DNA of 64,000 nt from Rhodophyticola sp017644125 (GTDB taxonomy: Bacteria; Pseudomonadota; Alphaproteobacteria; Rhodobacterales; Rhodobacteraceae). The notes beneath the pieces are model-generated. The model made no database searches, had not been told where the DNA came from, and worked only from the letters and a program-made list of their open reading frames with translations. Position 1 is the first letter of the stretch. Every line of letters begins with the position of its first letter. The translations under genes and the position numbers were made by a program. Of this stretch, positions 32,638 to 41,859 are shown in pieces. Where the stretch lies: NCBI RefSeq assembly GCF_042140125.1, contig NZ_CP159473.1; one strand, given 5' to 3'.

Positions 32638-32800
32638 CCCCCTCTGTCCTTTCGCCTGAGATCGTTATCCCTTCGGCGGATGCCTCCCGGCATCTCTCTC
32701 CAGAGTTTCTTGGCGCAGACAGGTCCCTGTTGCCTGAGAGTTTACCGGGGCGGTTGCTCCTTCGGCACCGGCGCGTCTTGCCGGGTTCTCCCTGTCTGAA
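32638..32800 (-). ncRNA. Tandem glycine riboswitch
   Basis: Read on the minus strand, two aptamers follow each other. The upstream one has the conserved CCGAAGGAGCAA loop and ACTCTCAGGCA, and the second has ACTCTGGAGAGA, GCCGAAGGGATAA and ATCTCAGGCGAAAGGACAG. The arrangement, spacing and conserved boxes match the cooperative gcvT-class riboswitch. It lies directly upstream of gcvT and ends about 70 bases before its start. Usually turns the glycine cleavage genes on when glycine is abundant. Confidence 0.93.
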
Positions 32801-32808
32801 CGGTGCCG

Positions 32809-32836
32809 AAGATACCCGGATTCTCGCGTTCGGCAA
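32809..32836 (-). promoter_or_regulatory. Promoter of the gcv operon
   Basis: On the minus strand TTGCCG (32836-32831) and TATCTT (32814-32809) are separated by 16 bases. Transcription would begin just before the riboswitch at about 32802, giving an RNA that starts with the first aptamer. Confidence 0.55.
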
Positions 32837-32877
32837 GGGGTTGCGTGCAGCGGTGCAAATGGTCATCACTGGCGCCC

Positions 32878-33441
32878 ATGTCCGACCCGTTCTTCTTCGG
32901 CTATGGCAGCCTGGTCAATCGCGCCACACATGACTTCCCCCGCCCCGCGCGGGCGCGGGTCACGGGCTGGGCACGCACCTGGAAACGCACCCGTCTGCGC
33001 AAAGCCGCGTATCTGACCGCGGTGGAGGCGCCGGACATGTCGATCGACGGGCTGATCGCGGCCGTCCCCGGCGCCGACTGGACGGCGCTCGACCAACGCG
33101 AACATGCCTATCACCGCCTGCCGGTCGCCCAGATCACCCATGACCACGGCCATCTGCCCGATATCCAGATCTATCGCACCCGGCCCGAACACGACACCGA
33201 CGCGACCGACGAACACCCGATCCTGCTCAGCTATCTCGACACGGTGATCCAGGGGTATCTGCGCGAGTTCGGCGCAGCGGGCGCGCAAGGCTTCTTCGAC
33301 ACCACCGCAGGCTGGGACGCGCCGATCCTGAATGACCGCGCGGCCCCCGTCTATGCCCGCGCGCAGCCGCTCGAAGCCGATGAAAGGGCCTTTGTCGACG
33401 ACAATCTTGAGCGGCTATCGGCGGTGATAAAAAAGCTGTAG
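32878..33441 (+). CDS. Gamma-glutamylcyclotransferase-like protein
   Basis: A 187-residue protein of the GGCT/AIG2 fold. The signature FFGYGSLVNRATH near the N-terminus holds the conserved Tyr-Gly-Ser-Leu substrate loop. DGLIAAVPGADWTALDQREHAYHR contains a glutamate/aspartate pair that in the family is catalytic (Asp-Gln-Arg-Glu). It may break gamma-glutamyl peptides or amines, but many bacterial members are uncharacterised. Divergent from the gcv promoter. Converges with the MATE gene, overlapping it by 27 bases. Confidence 0.82.
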   Translation: MSDPFFFGYGSLVNRATHDFPRPARARVTGWARTWKRTRLRKAAYLTAVEAPDMSIDGLIAAVPGADWTALDQREHAYHRLPVAQITHDHGHLPDIQIYRTRPEHDTDATDEHPILLSYLDTVIQGYLREFGAAGAQGFFDTTAGWDAPILNDRAAPVYARAQPLEADERAFVDDNLERLSAVIKKL

Positions 33442-34808
33442 CAGGCGCGCCTGGCGCTGGAACGGGCCCGGCTCGGCCCCGGCCCCCTCCTGTTTCGCGA
33501 TCACCCTGAGCGCCAGCCAGAGCGAGACCAGCCCGAAAAGCACACCCCCCACCGCCTGCCCGATCAGCACGCCTGCCGCGCCGAACCACACCGAAAACAC
33601 GATCACCAGCGGGATCGTGCCCGCCGTGTGCCGGCCCCAGTTGATCCATGTCGAGTAATACGGGTGCCCCAGATTGTTGAATGCCGCGTTCGAGACGAAG
33701 ATCATTCCGTTGAAAAAGAAAGCCAGCGCCAGCGGGCCGCAGAAAAGAAAAACCAGGTCGCGGGTGATGCCGCTGGCAGAGAACAGATCCGCGATCGGCC
33801 CGCGCAGGGCGAACAACACCGCCGTGACGAGGATCACCACCAACGCGGTGAAGATCAGCCCGTCCCAATAGGCGCGCCTGACACGCGCCGCGTCCCGCGC
33901 CCCGAAATTCTGCCCGATGATCGGCCCGACCGCCCCCGACAGGGCAAAGATCACGCCAAATGCCACCGGCGTCAGCCGCGCCACGATGGCCATGCCCGCC
34001 ACCGCCTCTTCGCCATAGCTTGCCATGGATCGCGTGACATAGGCCTGCCCGACAGGCGTGGCCAGTTGCGTCAGGATCGCCGGAAAGGCCAGCCTGACGA
34101 CCGGCGAAAGATCGGCGCGCAGGCCCGGAAGATCGGGCTGCCCGAAACCGCCATGATGCCGCAGGATCGGGATCAGTGCGGTGGCCGCGATGGTCACCCG
34201 CGCCGCGACCGAGGCAAGGGCCGCACCGGTCAGCTCCAGATCGAGCCCGAAGATCAGGATCGGGTCCAGAACCGCATTGACCAGCCCGCCATAGATCGTC
34301 GCCATCATCGCCCGGCGCGCATCGCCATGGGCGCGCAGGATCGCACCGCCCACATGCCCACCAGCAGGAACGGGAGGGAGGGGATGATGATCCGCAGATA
34401 CTGCACCGCCAGGTCCTGGGTCTGGCCGCTTGCGCCCACCAGCGCCGTCAGCCCGTGCAGGTTGACCCAGACGATCGCGCTGAACACCGCACCGAAGGCG
34501 ACCCCGAAGATCAGGCTGTTGGTCGCGCGCCGCTGCGCCAGCATGGCGTCGCCCTCGCCCAGAGCGCGCGCCACCAGCGCGCCGCCGGCAATGGCCATGC
34601 CGATCCCGAAAGAGGTCGTGAAGAACAGGATCGCCCCGGCATAGCCCACGGCCGCGGCCAACTCCGCCTTGCCCAGCATCGCGATGAAGATCATGTCGAT
34701 GAAATCGACCAGAAAGACGGCCATCAACCCGATCGAGGCGGTCAGCGACATGATGCTGATATGCCGGAAGAGATTGCCGGTCAGAAATTTCGCCTGTGCC
34801 TGTGCCAT
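33415..34808 (-). pseudogene. MATE-family efflux transporter, single frameshift
   Basis: A multidrug/Na+ antiporter of the MATE family in two frames. 34808-34305 encodes the first third (QAKFLTGNLFRHISIMSL to RIIIPSLPFLLVGM). From about 34352 the family sequence continues in another frame, GGAILRAHGDARRAMMATIY, to the stop at 33415. One G appears missing in the minus-strand run ATG-TGGGCGG (expected ATG-GTGGGCGG). Everything else is intact, with about 12 hydrophobic segments. Either a very recent inactivation or a consensus error. ATG 34808 is preceded by CAGGAAGGGACG. The end overlaps the convergent cyclotransferase gene. Confidence 0.8.
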
Positions 34809-35105
34809 GCGCGTCCCTTCCTGCTCAAGGCGTGGCACGAATGGACAGGGCCGACCAGTGTTTTTCATGTCTGCCACGGGAGAGATTGCCGCTCATGTCC
34901 GCGGATTATCGCGGCGGGCCGCGTCTCCGGGGCAGCCCCCGCTTCGCTCAGCTTCGGGAAGGGCCCCGAAACTCTCCCTGCCGGAGGGCGCCCGGTGGGC
35001 CATCGCGCACCCCGACGCCACCGCGTCCGGCGCGTCGGCTGGGGAGGCTTTCGGAGGGCGGCCTGGAGGCCAAGTAAAGGTTGCTGCACGGCGCATGCAG
35101 GTCAG

Positions 35106-36395
35106 CTATCGGCTTTCCACGGCCAGTCGTCTGACCAACACCAAGGACAGCATCACTGCAATGACCAGAAACACCGCACCGACACTCCATGCGATAGGTG
35201 TGGCGTAAATCTCGGCGACAGTTCCCGCCAAAACCAGACCCAACGCGCCCCCCAATTGCTGTATTAGCGACCGCAAAGACAGCATGGTGGACCGCTGACC
35301 GTCGTCCACACAGCGATGCAGAATGCTGCTGGCCGGCGTTTCGGTGACACCAAGGATCACGGAATACAGCACAAACACCGCCACAAAGCCGATGATATTG
35401 CCCTGCCACGCCAATGCGATCTGAACGCCTGCCAGGCAGGCAAAACTCGCCGCCAGCGTCATGGCGTGCCGCCGCCTGAAGATCCGGCTGATATGCGGAG
35501 ACAGAGATGCGCCGAACGCGATGGAGAAGAAATAGGTCGCAGTGACGACACCGATGACGGTATTTGCATAACCCACGTCCAACATGGGTTTTGCGTGGGT
35601 CGGCCAGATCACCTCGACCGGGCTGGCTGCCATCAGAAAGAACGCCAACGCGGCCAGAAGGATCGACAATGTGGGATGTCTCACGGCCAAACGGCTCGCG
35701 TCCTTTATCACCGTCGGGACACTGGCGAAGCCGTGCATGAGAGCGGTGACGTCTCTCGGACGCGGTTTTTCGACAATGGCCAACATCGTGAAAACAAACA
35801 CGCCCAACATCACACCGAAGCTTGCCACGTAGGACACATCATAGATGCTGAACCCAAGGCTTTTCGCGACCTCGCCCAAAATATCGGGCAAAAGACCTCC
35901 CAAGACCGCGCCAATGGCCAGGCCCATGGCATTGGCCCATTGCGCTTTGGCCAGTGCGGGCTGGACATCCACATTGGGCGCAGTGGCCTTGAACGTTTCG
36001 ACGAACCACGCATCAAGCGTGCCCGACCTGAGCGCGCGTCCAAACCCGATGAACGCGAAGGAAAGCGCCAGAACAAGGAAATCGCTTGTCGAGAGAAAGA
36101 GCGCGAGCGACATCAGGCTGGCGACGACCGCCGTCAAAAAGACCGGCTTGCGGCCGATGCTGTCGGCCAGGCCACCGAACGGCAGCTCCATCGCCATCGT
36201 CGTGAGCGAGTAGACCCCGAAGAGAAGCGAGATCTGAAAGAGGTCCATGCCCCGGTCGGTCAGTGCCAGAGCGACAACGGCGACTGTCAGTCCCATCGCA
36301 AAACGGTCAAGGAACTGGTGTATCTGAAACACGCGAATGTGCCGGCGCGCGGGCTCGTTCAGTGCGGCGTATGAGAACTCGATTTCGGTGGCCAT
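35106..36395 (-). CDS. Major facilitator superfamily transporter
   Basis: An integral membrane protein of about 429 residues with 12 predicted helices. MFS signs are FGGLADSIGRKPVFLTAVVAS between helices 2 and 3 and PLLLGGLL-like loops later. It resembles drug/solute exporters but no substrate can be named. The ATG at 36395 (MATEIEFSYAALNEPARRHIRV) is preferred; a GTG at 36428 would add 11 residues. The gene is visibly richer in A/T and uses rarer codons for this genome, and lies between a decayed MATE gene and an orphan membrane gene, which suggests acquisition by transfer. Confidence 0.86.
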   Translation of the reverse strand: MATEIEFSYAALNEPARRHIRVFQIHQFLDRFAMGLTVAVVALALTDRGMDLFQISLLFGVYSLTTMAMELPFGGLADSIGRKPVFLTAVVASLMSLALFLSTSDFLVLALSFAFIGFGRALRSGTLDAWFVETFKATAPNVDVQPALAKAQWANAMGLAIGAVLGGLLPDILGEVAKSLGFSIYDVSYVASFGVMLGVFVFTMLAIVEKPRPRDVTALMHGFASVPTVIKDASRLAVRHPTLSILLAALAFFLMAASPVEVIWPTHAKPMLDVGYANTVIGVVTATYFFSIAFGASLSPHISRIFRRRHAMTLAASFACLAGVQIALAWQGNIIGFVAVFVLYSVILGVTETPASSILHRCVDDGQRSTMLSLRSLIQQLGGALGLVLAGTVAEIYATPIAWSVGAVFLVIAVMLSLVLVRRLAVESR

Positions 36396-36800
36396 CCTTG
36401 CAGGATCGCCGTTGGTGTCGACATACACAATACATCAAGTGAGTCAGAACCTGTGCCGCGCACCAAAGCGGATGTTCGTGCAAGCGGGCGAGGGGCTGCT
36501 TCGTCCCGCTGTTTGGACATCCGCCAGCGTTGAGATCATACAGGTGCAGTGAGCTGCCGGTTTGACGGGCCGCACCGCAGCAGGCGGGACGACAGCCCGA
36601 GGTCCACTAAGGGCCGTCCTTACCTAGCAGGGCATATCATGCCGATGCCGCGCCGCATCCGAGGTCGGCAGTGAGCCCAGAGTGACGGATGCTGCACGTT
36701 GAGCGAATGGCCGCTTTGGGGCTCCTTCTAAATCTAGACACTTGAAAACCGATTTCCTGAATTGTTCACTGGAGGAGTGTTACATACCGGAGTCTTGCTA
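36396..36800. other. A/T-richer intergenic spacer
   Basis: The 405 bases between the MFS start and the orphan membrane gene hold no convincing coding frame. Two related motifs lie here in opposite orientation: GCACCAAAGCGGATGTTCG at 36460-36478 (complement CGAACATCCGCTTTGGTGC) and GCGAATGGCCGCTTTGGGG at 36703-36721. They share CGAA-N3-CCGCTTTGG. Such motifs are found scattered in roseobacter genomes, to my recollection. Their role is unknown. Confidence 0.5.
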
Positions 36801-37364
36801 ATGAGCCCCGCACAACCTCGCCCCGGATTAATCGGATCATGGGACCGTTTCGTTGGCCCGGGCATGAGCAAAGGTGAGAACGCATTGTTGTTCGGCTCGA
36901 CTCTCGTAGGTGCGGCCTTAGTAGCCTTGCATCTTTCTGCTCTCGGATTGAGTTGGCCGCTTGTATTACTCGGTGCGCTCATCGGGGCCGATGTTATCGG
37001 TGGTGCCGTCTGCAACATGACTGAGACCACCAAGAGATGGTACCATCGCCCTGAACATCGTCCACGCGATCATCTAAAGTTCATCGCACTACATGTTCTT
37101 CACATTGTCGTTGTTGCATGGGCATTTCGGGGCGAGGGGTTCGATGCGATCTATGCGTTTACTATAGGTGGATGGCTATTTGCCTCTGCAATTACCGTCC
37201 TTTTCGCGCCCGCAGCCCTTCGTAGTCCGCTTGCAACGACACTCTTCGCGATTGCCCTGGGCCTTTCGCTCTACGCTCTCGGACCGACGCCGGGCTTTGA
37301 ATGGTTCGTGCCATTGCTTTTTGTCAAGTTGCTGATCGGTCATGCCGTCCCGCTGAGAGGTTGA
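36801..37364 (+). CDS. Hypothetical polytopic membrane protein (187 residues)
   Basis: A protein with about five hydrophobic segments (ALLFGSTLVGAALVALHLSA, LVLLGALIGADVIGGAVCN, FIALHVLHIVVVAWAF, FTIGGWLFASAITVLFA, LFAIALGLSLYALG). Between the second and third lies a distinctive loop ETTKRWYHRPEHRPRDHL, rich in His and Arg. ATG 36801 follows GGAGTC at a suitable distance; TTG or GTG codons further upstream are possible. No family recognised. A/T-richer than the flanks, like the neighbouring transporter, and likely part of the same acquired block. Confidence 0.7.
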   Translation: MSPAQPRPGLIGSWDRFVGPGMSKGENALLFGSTLVGAALVALHLSALGLSWPLVLLGALIGADVIGGAVCNMTETTKRWYHRPEHRPRDHLKFIALHVLHIVVVAWAFRGEGFDAIYAFTIGGWLFASAITVLFAPAALRSPLATTLFAIALGLSLYALGPTPGFEWFVPLLFVKLLIGHAVPLRG

Positions 37365-37444
37365 GCAGCGTTCGAACCCGGACGTGTCGCTGCAGACTGC
37401 CACTCGGACAAGCTGACATTCAGACAATACTCGGCAATGGCAGC

Positions 37445-37488
37445 TCCGTCCGGCAAACCCGCCCTTCGGCACCGATCAGCCGGACGGA
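37445..37488. repeat. Ten-base-pair inverted repeat
   Basis: TCCGTCCGGC (37445-37454) and GCCGGACGGA (37479-37488) are perfect complements around a 24-base loop. It lies 53 bases past the end of the leftward DUF2267 gene and may terminate or stabilise its RNA, although no T-run follows. It also sits at the right edge of the A/T-richer block. Confidence 0.5.
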
Positions 37489-37540
37489 ACCCCTCCCATC
37501 ACAGCCTCCGGCCCCTTGAACCGGGGGTGATGCGCCCCTG

Positions 37541-37999
37541 CTAGATGATCCGTTGGTCGAGTTCCGAACGGTCGTCCACCTCCACGTGCCAAAAGGCCGC
37601 CGCGCCGTCGGGCATCTGGGCCAGCACGCGCTCGAAGTCTCTCTTGTCGGTGCAGCGCCGGATGGCCCAGGCGGTCGCCTCGATCGCATTGTCCGGCGTC
37701 AGGTTGTGGTTCACCCGCACCCGCTTCACCTCGTCGATGAGCGCGCGCCTGTCGGCGAACGCAACGGGCGGGTCGGTCACATCCCAACCGTTCACGAAGA
37801 TCGCGCGCAGGACGGTTGGAAGAACGCTTGCGAAATCCAGCCCCTGCTGCGCGGTCAGACGGCGCCGGAACACCTGCAACACCGCATCGACAGCGGTATA
37901 GGCCATGTTGTCGGATTCAAGGGACATCCGCTCTTTCACATCGTCGAGAAAGGCACGCCATTCCTTGGACGCGTGCCGGTATGTCCATGGCATCGGCAT
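37541..37999 (-). CDS. DUF2267 protein
   Basis: A 152-residue soluble protein. DUF2267 signature: SKEWRAFLDDVKERM, then ESDNMAYTAVDAVLQVFRRRLTAQQGLDFASVLPTVLRAIFVNGW, made of helical repeats. Family members are common in alphaproteobacteria and cyanobacteria and of unknown function. The N-terminus MPMPWTYRHASK could start at 37999 or two codons later. It is leftward, separate from both neighbours. An inverted repeat lies after its stop. Confidence 0.84.
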   Translation of the reverse strand: MPMPWTYRHASKEWRAFLDDVKERMSLESDNMAYTAVDAVLQVFRRRLTAQQGLDFASVLPTVLRAIFVNGWDVTDPPVAFADRRALIDEVKRVRVNHNLTPDNAIEATAWAIRRCTDKRDFERVLAQMPDGAAAFWHVEVDDRSELDQRII

Positions 38000-38272
38000 C
38001 GGTGATCTCCCTGTCGACGCGACTCGAACCGCACCCAGCCTAAAGAGATCGGGGGCCGGATGTCGATGTCGTGACGGGCGGCGGCGTTCCGCCGTTCCGC
38101 CATCGCGCGATCCTGATGCGCCGGGCCCGGTTTGAGCCCACTTTCGCGGTCCTCTGCCCCTTTTGCGCCGCGCCCCTGACCCGGCTGTTCGTGCTTGTTG
38201 CGCCCTCTCCCGTCATGCAATCTCTCCGGTGCCGGCGCGTGCGCGCGGCCCTCTTGCCCGGGAAGGACCTCC

Positions 38273-38734
38273 ATGCCCAAAGCGTTCGATCACGAGGAGG
38301 TTCTGCGCCTGCCTCTGGTGGCGAGCCTCGCCACCTGCGAAGCCGATGGCGCGCCCCGATGCGCGCCGGTCTGGTATCATTGGGAAGACGGCGCGCTCTC
38401 CATGCTGTCGGACGACGGCACAAGTTCGGTCCGCCGGATCCGCCAGACGCCTCAGGTCGCGGTCGAAATCGTCGACTACGACAACGCGCGCGGCATCATG
38501 CGCCATCTGGGCCTGCGCGGCCGCGCCACGGTCGAAGCGATGGATCAGGATCTGTTCCACCGCCTGCTGTCGCGGTATCTTGGCCCCGACGAAACCCGCT
38601 GGAACCCCTGGTTCATCGAGAATGTGGCCCGCATCCCAGACCCTTCGGGCCGCCTGATCCGGCTCGTCCCCGACAGCATATTCACCAATGATGTAAGCTT
38701 TTTTCGCACCGGGCCGCGCTTCGCCACCGAGTGA
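38273..38734 (+). CDS. Pyridoxamine 5'-phosphate oxidase-related flavin protein
   Basis: A 153-residue split-barrel flavin protein. Opening FDHEEVLRLPLVASLATCEADGAPRCAPVWYHWEDG is the typical PNPOx-like first half that holds FMN or F420. The later segment RATVEAMDQDLFHRLLSRYLG belongs to general-stress/nitroreductase-like forms. GGGAAGGACCTCC before the ATG at 38273 decides the start. Substrate unknown. It is monocistronic; 205 bases downstream show no gene. Confidence 0.83.
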   Translation: MPKAFDHEEVLRLPLVASLATCEADGAPRCAPVWYHWEDGALSMLSDDGTSSVRRIRQTPQVAVEIVDYDNARGIMRHLGLRGRATVEAMDQDLFHRLLSRYLGPDETRWNPWFIENVARIPDPSGRLIRLVPDSIFTNDVSFFRTGPRFATE

Positions 38735-38939
38735 CGGAGGCCCCGCCATCGCCTGACAGATCACGGCTTTGGCGCCGGGCGCAATCTCCTCCGCGGGCCA
38801 AGACCCGCCTCGTCCTGGCGCTGCCATGGTTGGAGTGTTGGAGCCAAGCTCCGACAGCCCCCCGCGCGAGGCGCGGGCACACCGGCTTGGCGGCGGCCGC
38901 TTGCTGGCGGTTTCGACATAGCTGAGTTACCTTTTCGCC

Positions 38940-40196
38940 ATGCACTCCCATGACGTGGTCATTGTCGGAGCAGGCGCCGCGGGCATCGGCGCCGGGCTCG
39001 AACTCGCCGGAACGGATTTGAGCTTCGTCGTTCTGGAGGCTGCGGATCGTGTCGGAGGACGCGCGCTGACAGACGCATCGACCTTGCCCGTCGCGTGGGA
39101 CCATGGCTGTCACTGGCTGCATTCCGCCGACATCAATCCGCTTGTCGCATGGGCCGACCGGCTCGGCGCCGTCTACCGGACGGAGGACCGCGTCGATCAT
39201 TTCGCGATCTGGCAGGCGGGACGGTTCGTTTCCGCCGCCGAGCTGGCGGAGGCCCGCGCCGCCACGCTGGCGGCCTTCGATGCAATCGAAGCCGCGGCCG
39301 AGGCCGAAAACGACGTTTCCATCCAGGAGATACTTCCCGATGCCGGGCGCTGGAACGCAGGCGTTCGCTGCGTGCTGCAAACCATGGCCGGCGCAAATCC
39401 TGAACAGGTCTCCGCGCCCGACTATGTCGACGGTGAAGACACCGACCTGAACTGGCCGGTGATCTCCGGCTACGGCGATCTTTTTGCGCGGATGGCCTCC
39501 AACCTTCCGATCAAACTGAATGTACGGGTCGAAAAGGTGCTGCAGAGAGCGGGCTCGGTCACGCTCGACACCTCCGCAGGCACGATATCGGCAAAGGCCG
39601 CGATCATCACCGCCTCGACAAGCGTTCTGGCCTCGGGTTCGATCGGCTTCTCGCCCGGACCCGCGAGCGAACTGCTCGACATCATCGGCGACCTGCCCTG
39701 CGGCAAGTATGAAAAAGTGGCCCTTGCGGTGACCGACCTCCCTCCGGAGACCGCCGGGAAGATCTTCTGCATGATCGACCCGGGCTCGGGCGCAAAGGCG
39801 ATAGACTTCCAGATCATGTCGACCTCGCCGCCGGTGCTGATCGCCCATCTGGCCGGCGACGCGGCAGGCCCGGCGATCGACGAAGGTGGACCGGCGATGA
39901 TCGCCCTTGCGACGGAGAGGCTGGTTCAGGCGTTCGGGAACGACTTCCGGCGCGGGATCATCGCGTCCGGCACCAGCGACTGGAGCCACAACCCGCTGAT
40001 TTTGGGAAGCTACTCCAATGCGCGCCCCGGCGCAGCCGGGCGAAGACGCCGGACGATCTCCATGGAGACGGACAACATCGTCTTCGCGGGCGAGGCCTTT
40101 TCGCCGCACTGGACCGGGGCGGCGCATGGCGCCTATGAAAGCGGTCGGGAGCAGGCCCGCAGGCTGGCCCTGAGGATGAAAAGAGAGGTCGGCTGA
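38940..40196 (+). CDS. FAD-dependent amine oxidase family protein
   Basis: A 418-residue flavoprotein of the monoamine oxidase/polyamine oxidase fold. The Rossmann motif VIVGAGAAGIGAGLEL lies at residues 7-22, followed by EAADRVGGRA, which binds the FAD ribose. The C-terminal FAD motif is NIVFAGEAFSPHWTGAAHGAYESG. Oxidises amines, or possibly carotenoid- or porphyrin-like substrates; unresolved. Independent unit between spacers of 205 and 277 bases that show no features. Confidence 0.87.
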   Translation: MHSHDVVIVGAGAAGIGAGLELAGTDLSFVVLEAADRVGGRALTDASTLPVAWDHGCHWLHSADINPLVAWADRLGAVYRTEDRVDHFAIWQAGRFVSAAELAEARAATLAAFDAIEAAAEAENDVSIQEILPDAGRWNAGVRCVLQTMAGANPEQVSAPDYVDGEDTDLNWPVISGYGDLFARMASNLPIKLNVRVEKVLQRAGSVTLDTSAGTISAKAAIITASTSVLASGSIGFSPGPASELLDIIGDLPCGKYEKVALAVTDLPPETAGKIFCMIDPGSGAKAIDFQIMSTSPPVLIAHLAGDAAGPAIDEGGPAMIALATERLVQAFGNDFRRGIIASGTSDWSHNPLILGSYSNARPGAAGRRRRTISMETDNIVFAGEAFSPHWTGAAHGAYESGREQARRLALRMKREVG

Positions 40197-40473
40197 ACGC
40201 CCGCGGACAAGGCGGACCAACAGGCTCGGCGCGCATATCTCAAGGACAGACGGGAAAGGCCCCGGCTTTCTCAGGCGTCTATCGACCCCGCAGGCCGACC
40301 CGGTGACAAATACCATGGCCGCCGCAGCGCGCTTCCGGTCTCCCGGTGAAAAGAACATCGCCGCCGCTCCTCCGGCGGCGCGGGCTCACATCAGCGGACT
40401 TCTTCCCGGGTGCCCGCGCAGCGCCGCCGGCCATCTTGCGACACCGCGCTCGGCCCCCCGCTTGCTCCGTTGC

Positions 40474-41796
40474 CTAAAGGCCCGGCTTCTTTTGCAGAAG
40501 CGGCATCACATCGGCCATCTCCGGCCCCCGTTCCAGCCCCGTGACCGCCTTGCGCAGCGGCATGAACAGCCCCCGGCCCTTGCGTCCGCTCGCCGCCTTC
40601 ACCGCATCCGTCCATGTGCTCCAGGTCTCCGCCGAATAGGGCGGATCGGGCAGTATCGCGAAGGCATCGGCCACGAAATCCCGGTCTTCCGCATCCACCA
40701 GCGGTGTCGCCCCGTCCCGGAACAGCGCCCACCACCCGGCCAGATCGGCGCGGGTCGTGATATTCGCCCGCGCCACGTTCCAGAAAGGCTCGGCCAGAGC
40801 CTCGGGCACGCCCAGCGCAGCCACATCCTCCGCGACAGCCTCAAGCGGCAGGCCGTGCAGATAGCGCCCGGTCAGCGGGTAGAGATCCTGCACATCGAAT
40901 TTGGTCGGCGCGGCGCCGAAATGGCCGAGGTCGAACCCGTCGGCCAGCTCCTCCAGCGATCCGGCCAGTTCAACCGGCTGAGACGAACCGATCCGCGCCA
41001 TGTGGCTCAGAAGCGCCAGCGGCTCCACCCCGTTCGCGCGCAAATCGCGCAGCGCCAGCGTGCCCAGACGTTTCGACAGCGCCTCCCCCTGCGGACCGGT
41101 CAGCAGCGAGTGATGCGCGAAACGGGGCACATGCCCGCCCAGCGCATCGATGATCTGGATCTGCGTCGCGGTATTGGTCACATGGTCCGATCCGCGCACC
41201 ACATCGGTGATCCCCATCTCGGTGTCGTCCACCACCGAGGCCAGCGTATAGAGCACCTGCCCGTCGCCGCGGATCAGCACCGGGTCGGACACGCTGGCCG
41301 CGTCGATCGACAGATCGCCAAGGATGCCGTCGGTCCATTCGATCCGCTCATGATCCAGCCTGAACCGCCACACACCCTGCCCGCGCTCTGCCCGCAGGGC
41401 ATCCTTTTCGGCCGCGCTCAGCGCCAGCGCCGCCCGGTCATAGACCGGGGGCAGACCCATGTTCAGTTGTTTCTTGCGTTTCAGGTCCAGCTCGGTCGGG
41501 GTCTCGAACGCCTCGTAGAAACGGTCCTTTTCCCGCAGCTCGTCCGCCGCCGCCGCATACCGGTCCAACCGGGCCGATTGCCGCTCCACCCGGTCCCATG
41601 TCAGGCCGAGCCATTCCAGATCCTCCTGAATCGCATCGGCATATTCCGGTTTGGAACGCTCCGGATCCGTATCGTCCAGGCGCAGGATGAACTGCCCGCC
41701 CGCCTTCCGTGCGATCAGATAGTTGAACAAGGCGGTGCGCAGGTTGCCCACATGAAGATAGCCTGTGGGTGAGGGCGCAAAACGGGTAACAGTCAT
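40474..41796 (-). CDS. gltX: Glutamate--tRNA ligase
   Basis: A 440-residue class I synthetase that charges tRNA-Glu. The HIGH motif is PSPTGYLHVGNLRTALFNYL at residues 8-27; the KMSKS equivalent is ALSKRLGTLAL, with Ala-Leu-Ser-Lys-Arg. The zinc-binding cysteines of the long form are absent and the size is slightly below the 470-490 residues usual for bacterial enzymes, like the short second GltX of alphaproteobacteria. ATG 41796 gives the family start MTVTRFAPSPTG. Whether it also charges tRNA-Gln cannot be told here. Confidence 0.95.
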   Translation of the reverse strand: MTVTRFAPSPTGYLHVGNLRTALFNYLIARKAGGQFILRLDDTDPERSKPEYADAIQEDLEWLGLTWDRVERQSARLDRYAAAADELREKDRFYEAFETPTELDLKRKKQLNMGLPPVYDRAALALSAAEKDALRAERGQGVWRFRLDHERIEWTDGILGDLSIDAASVSDPVLIRGDGQVLYTLASVVDDTEMGITDVVRGSDHVTNTATQIQIIDALGGHVPRFAHHSLLTGPQGEALSKRLGTLALRDLRANGVEPLALLSHMARIGSSQPVELAGSLEELADGFDLGHFGAAPTKFDVQDLYPLTGRYLHGLPLEAVAEDVAALGVPEALAEPFWNVARANITTRADLAGWWALFRDGATPLVDAEDRDFVADAFAILPDPPYSAETWSTWTDAVKAASGRKGRGLFMPLRKAVTGLERGPEMADVMPLLQKKPGL

Positions 41797-41859
41797 GAAT
41801 GCCTCCAAATCAGCGTCGATCCTCTTTCACAGGCGGTGCATTTTGTCCATATCGGGGCC

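Noticed and set aside
37365..37390. tRNA-like T-arm word GTTCGAACCCGG
   Set aside because: No acceptor, D or anticodon arms can be drawn around it.
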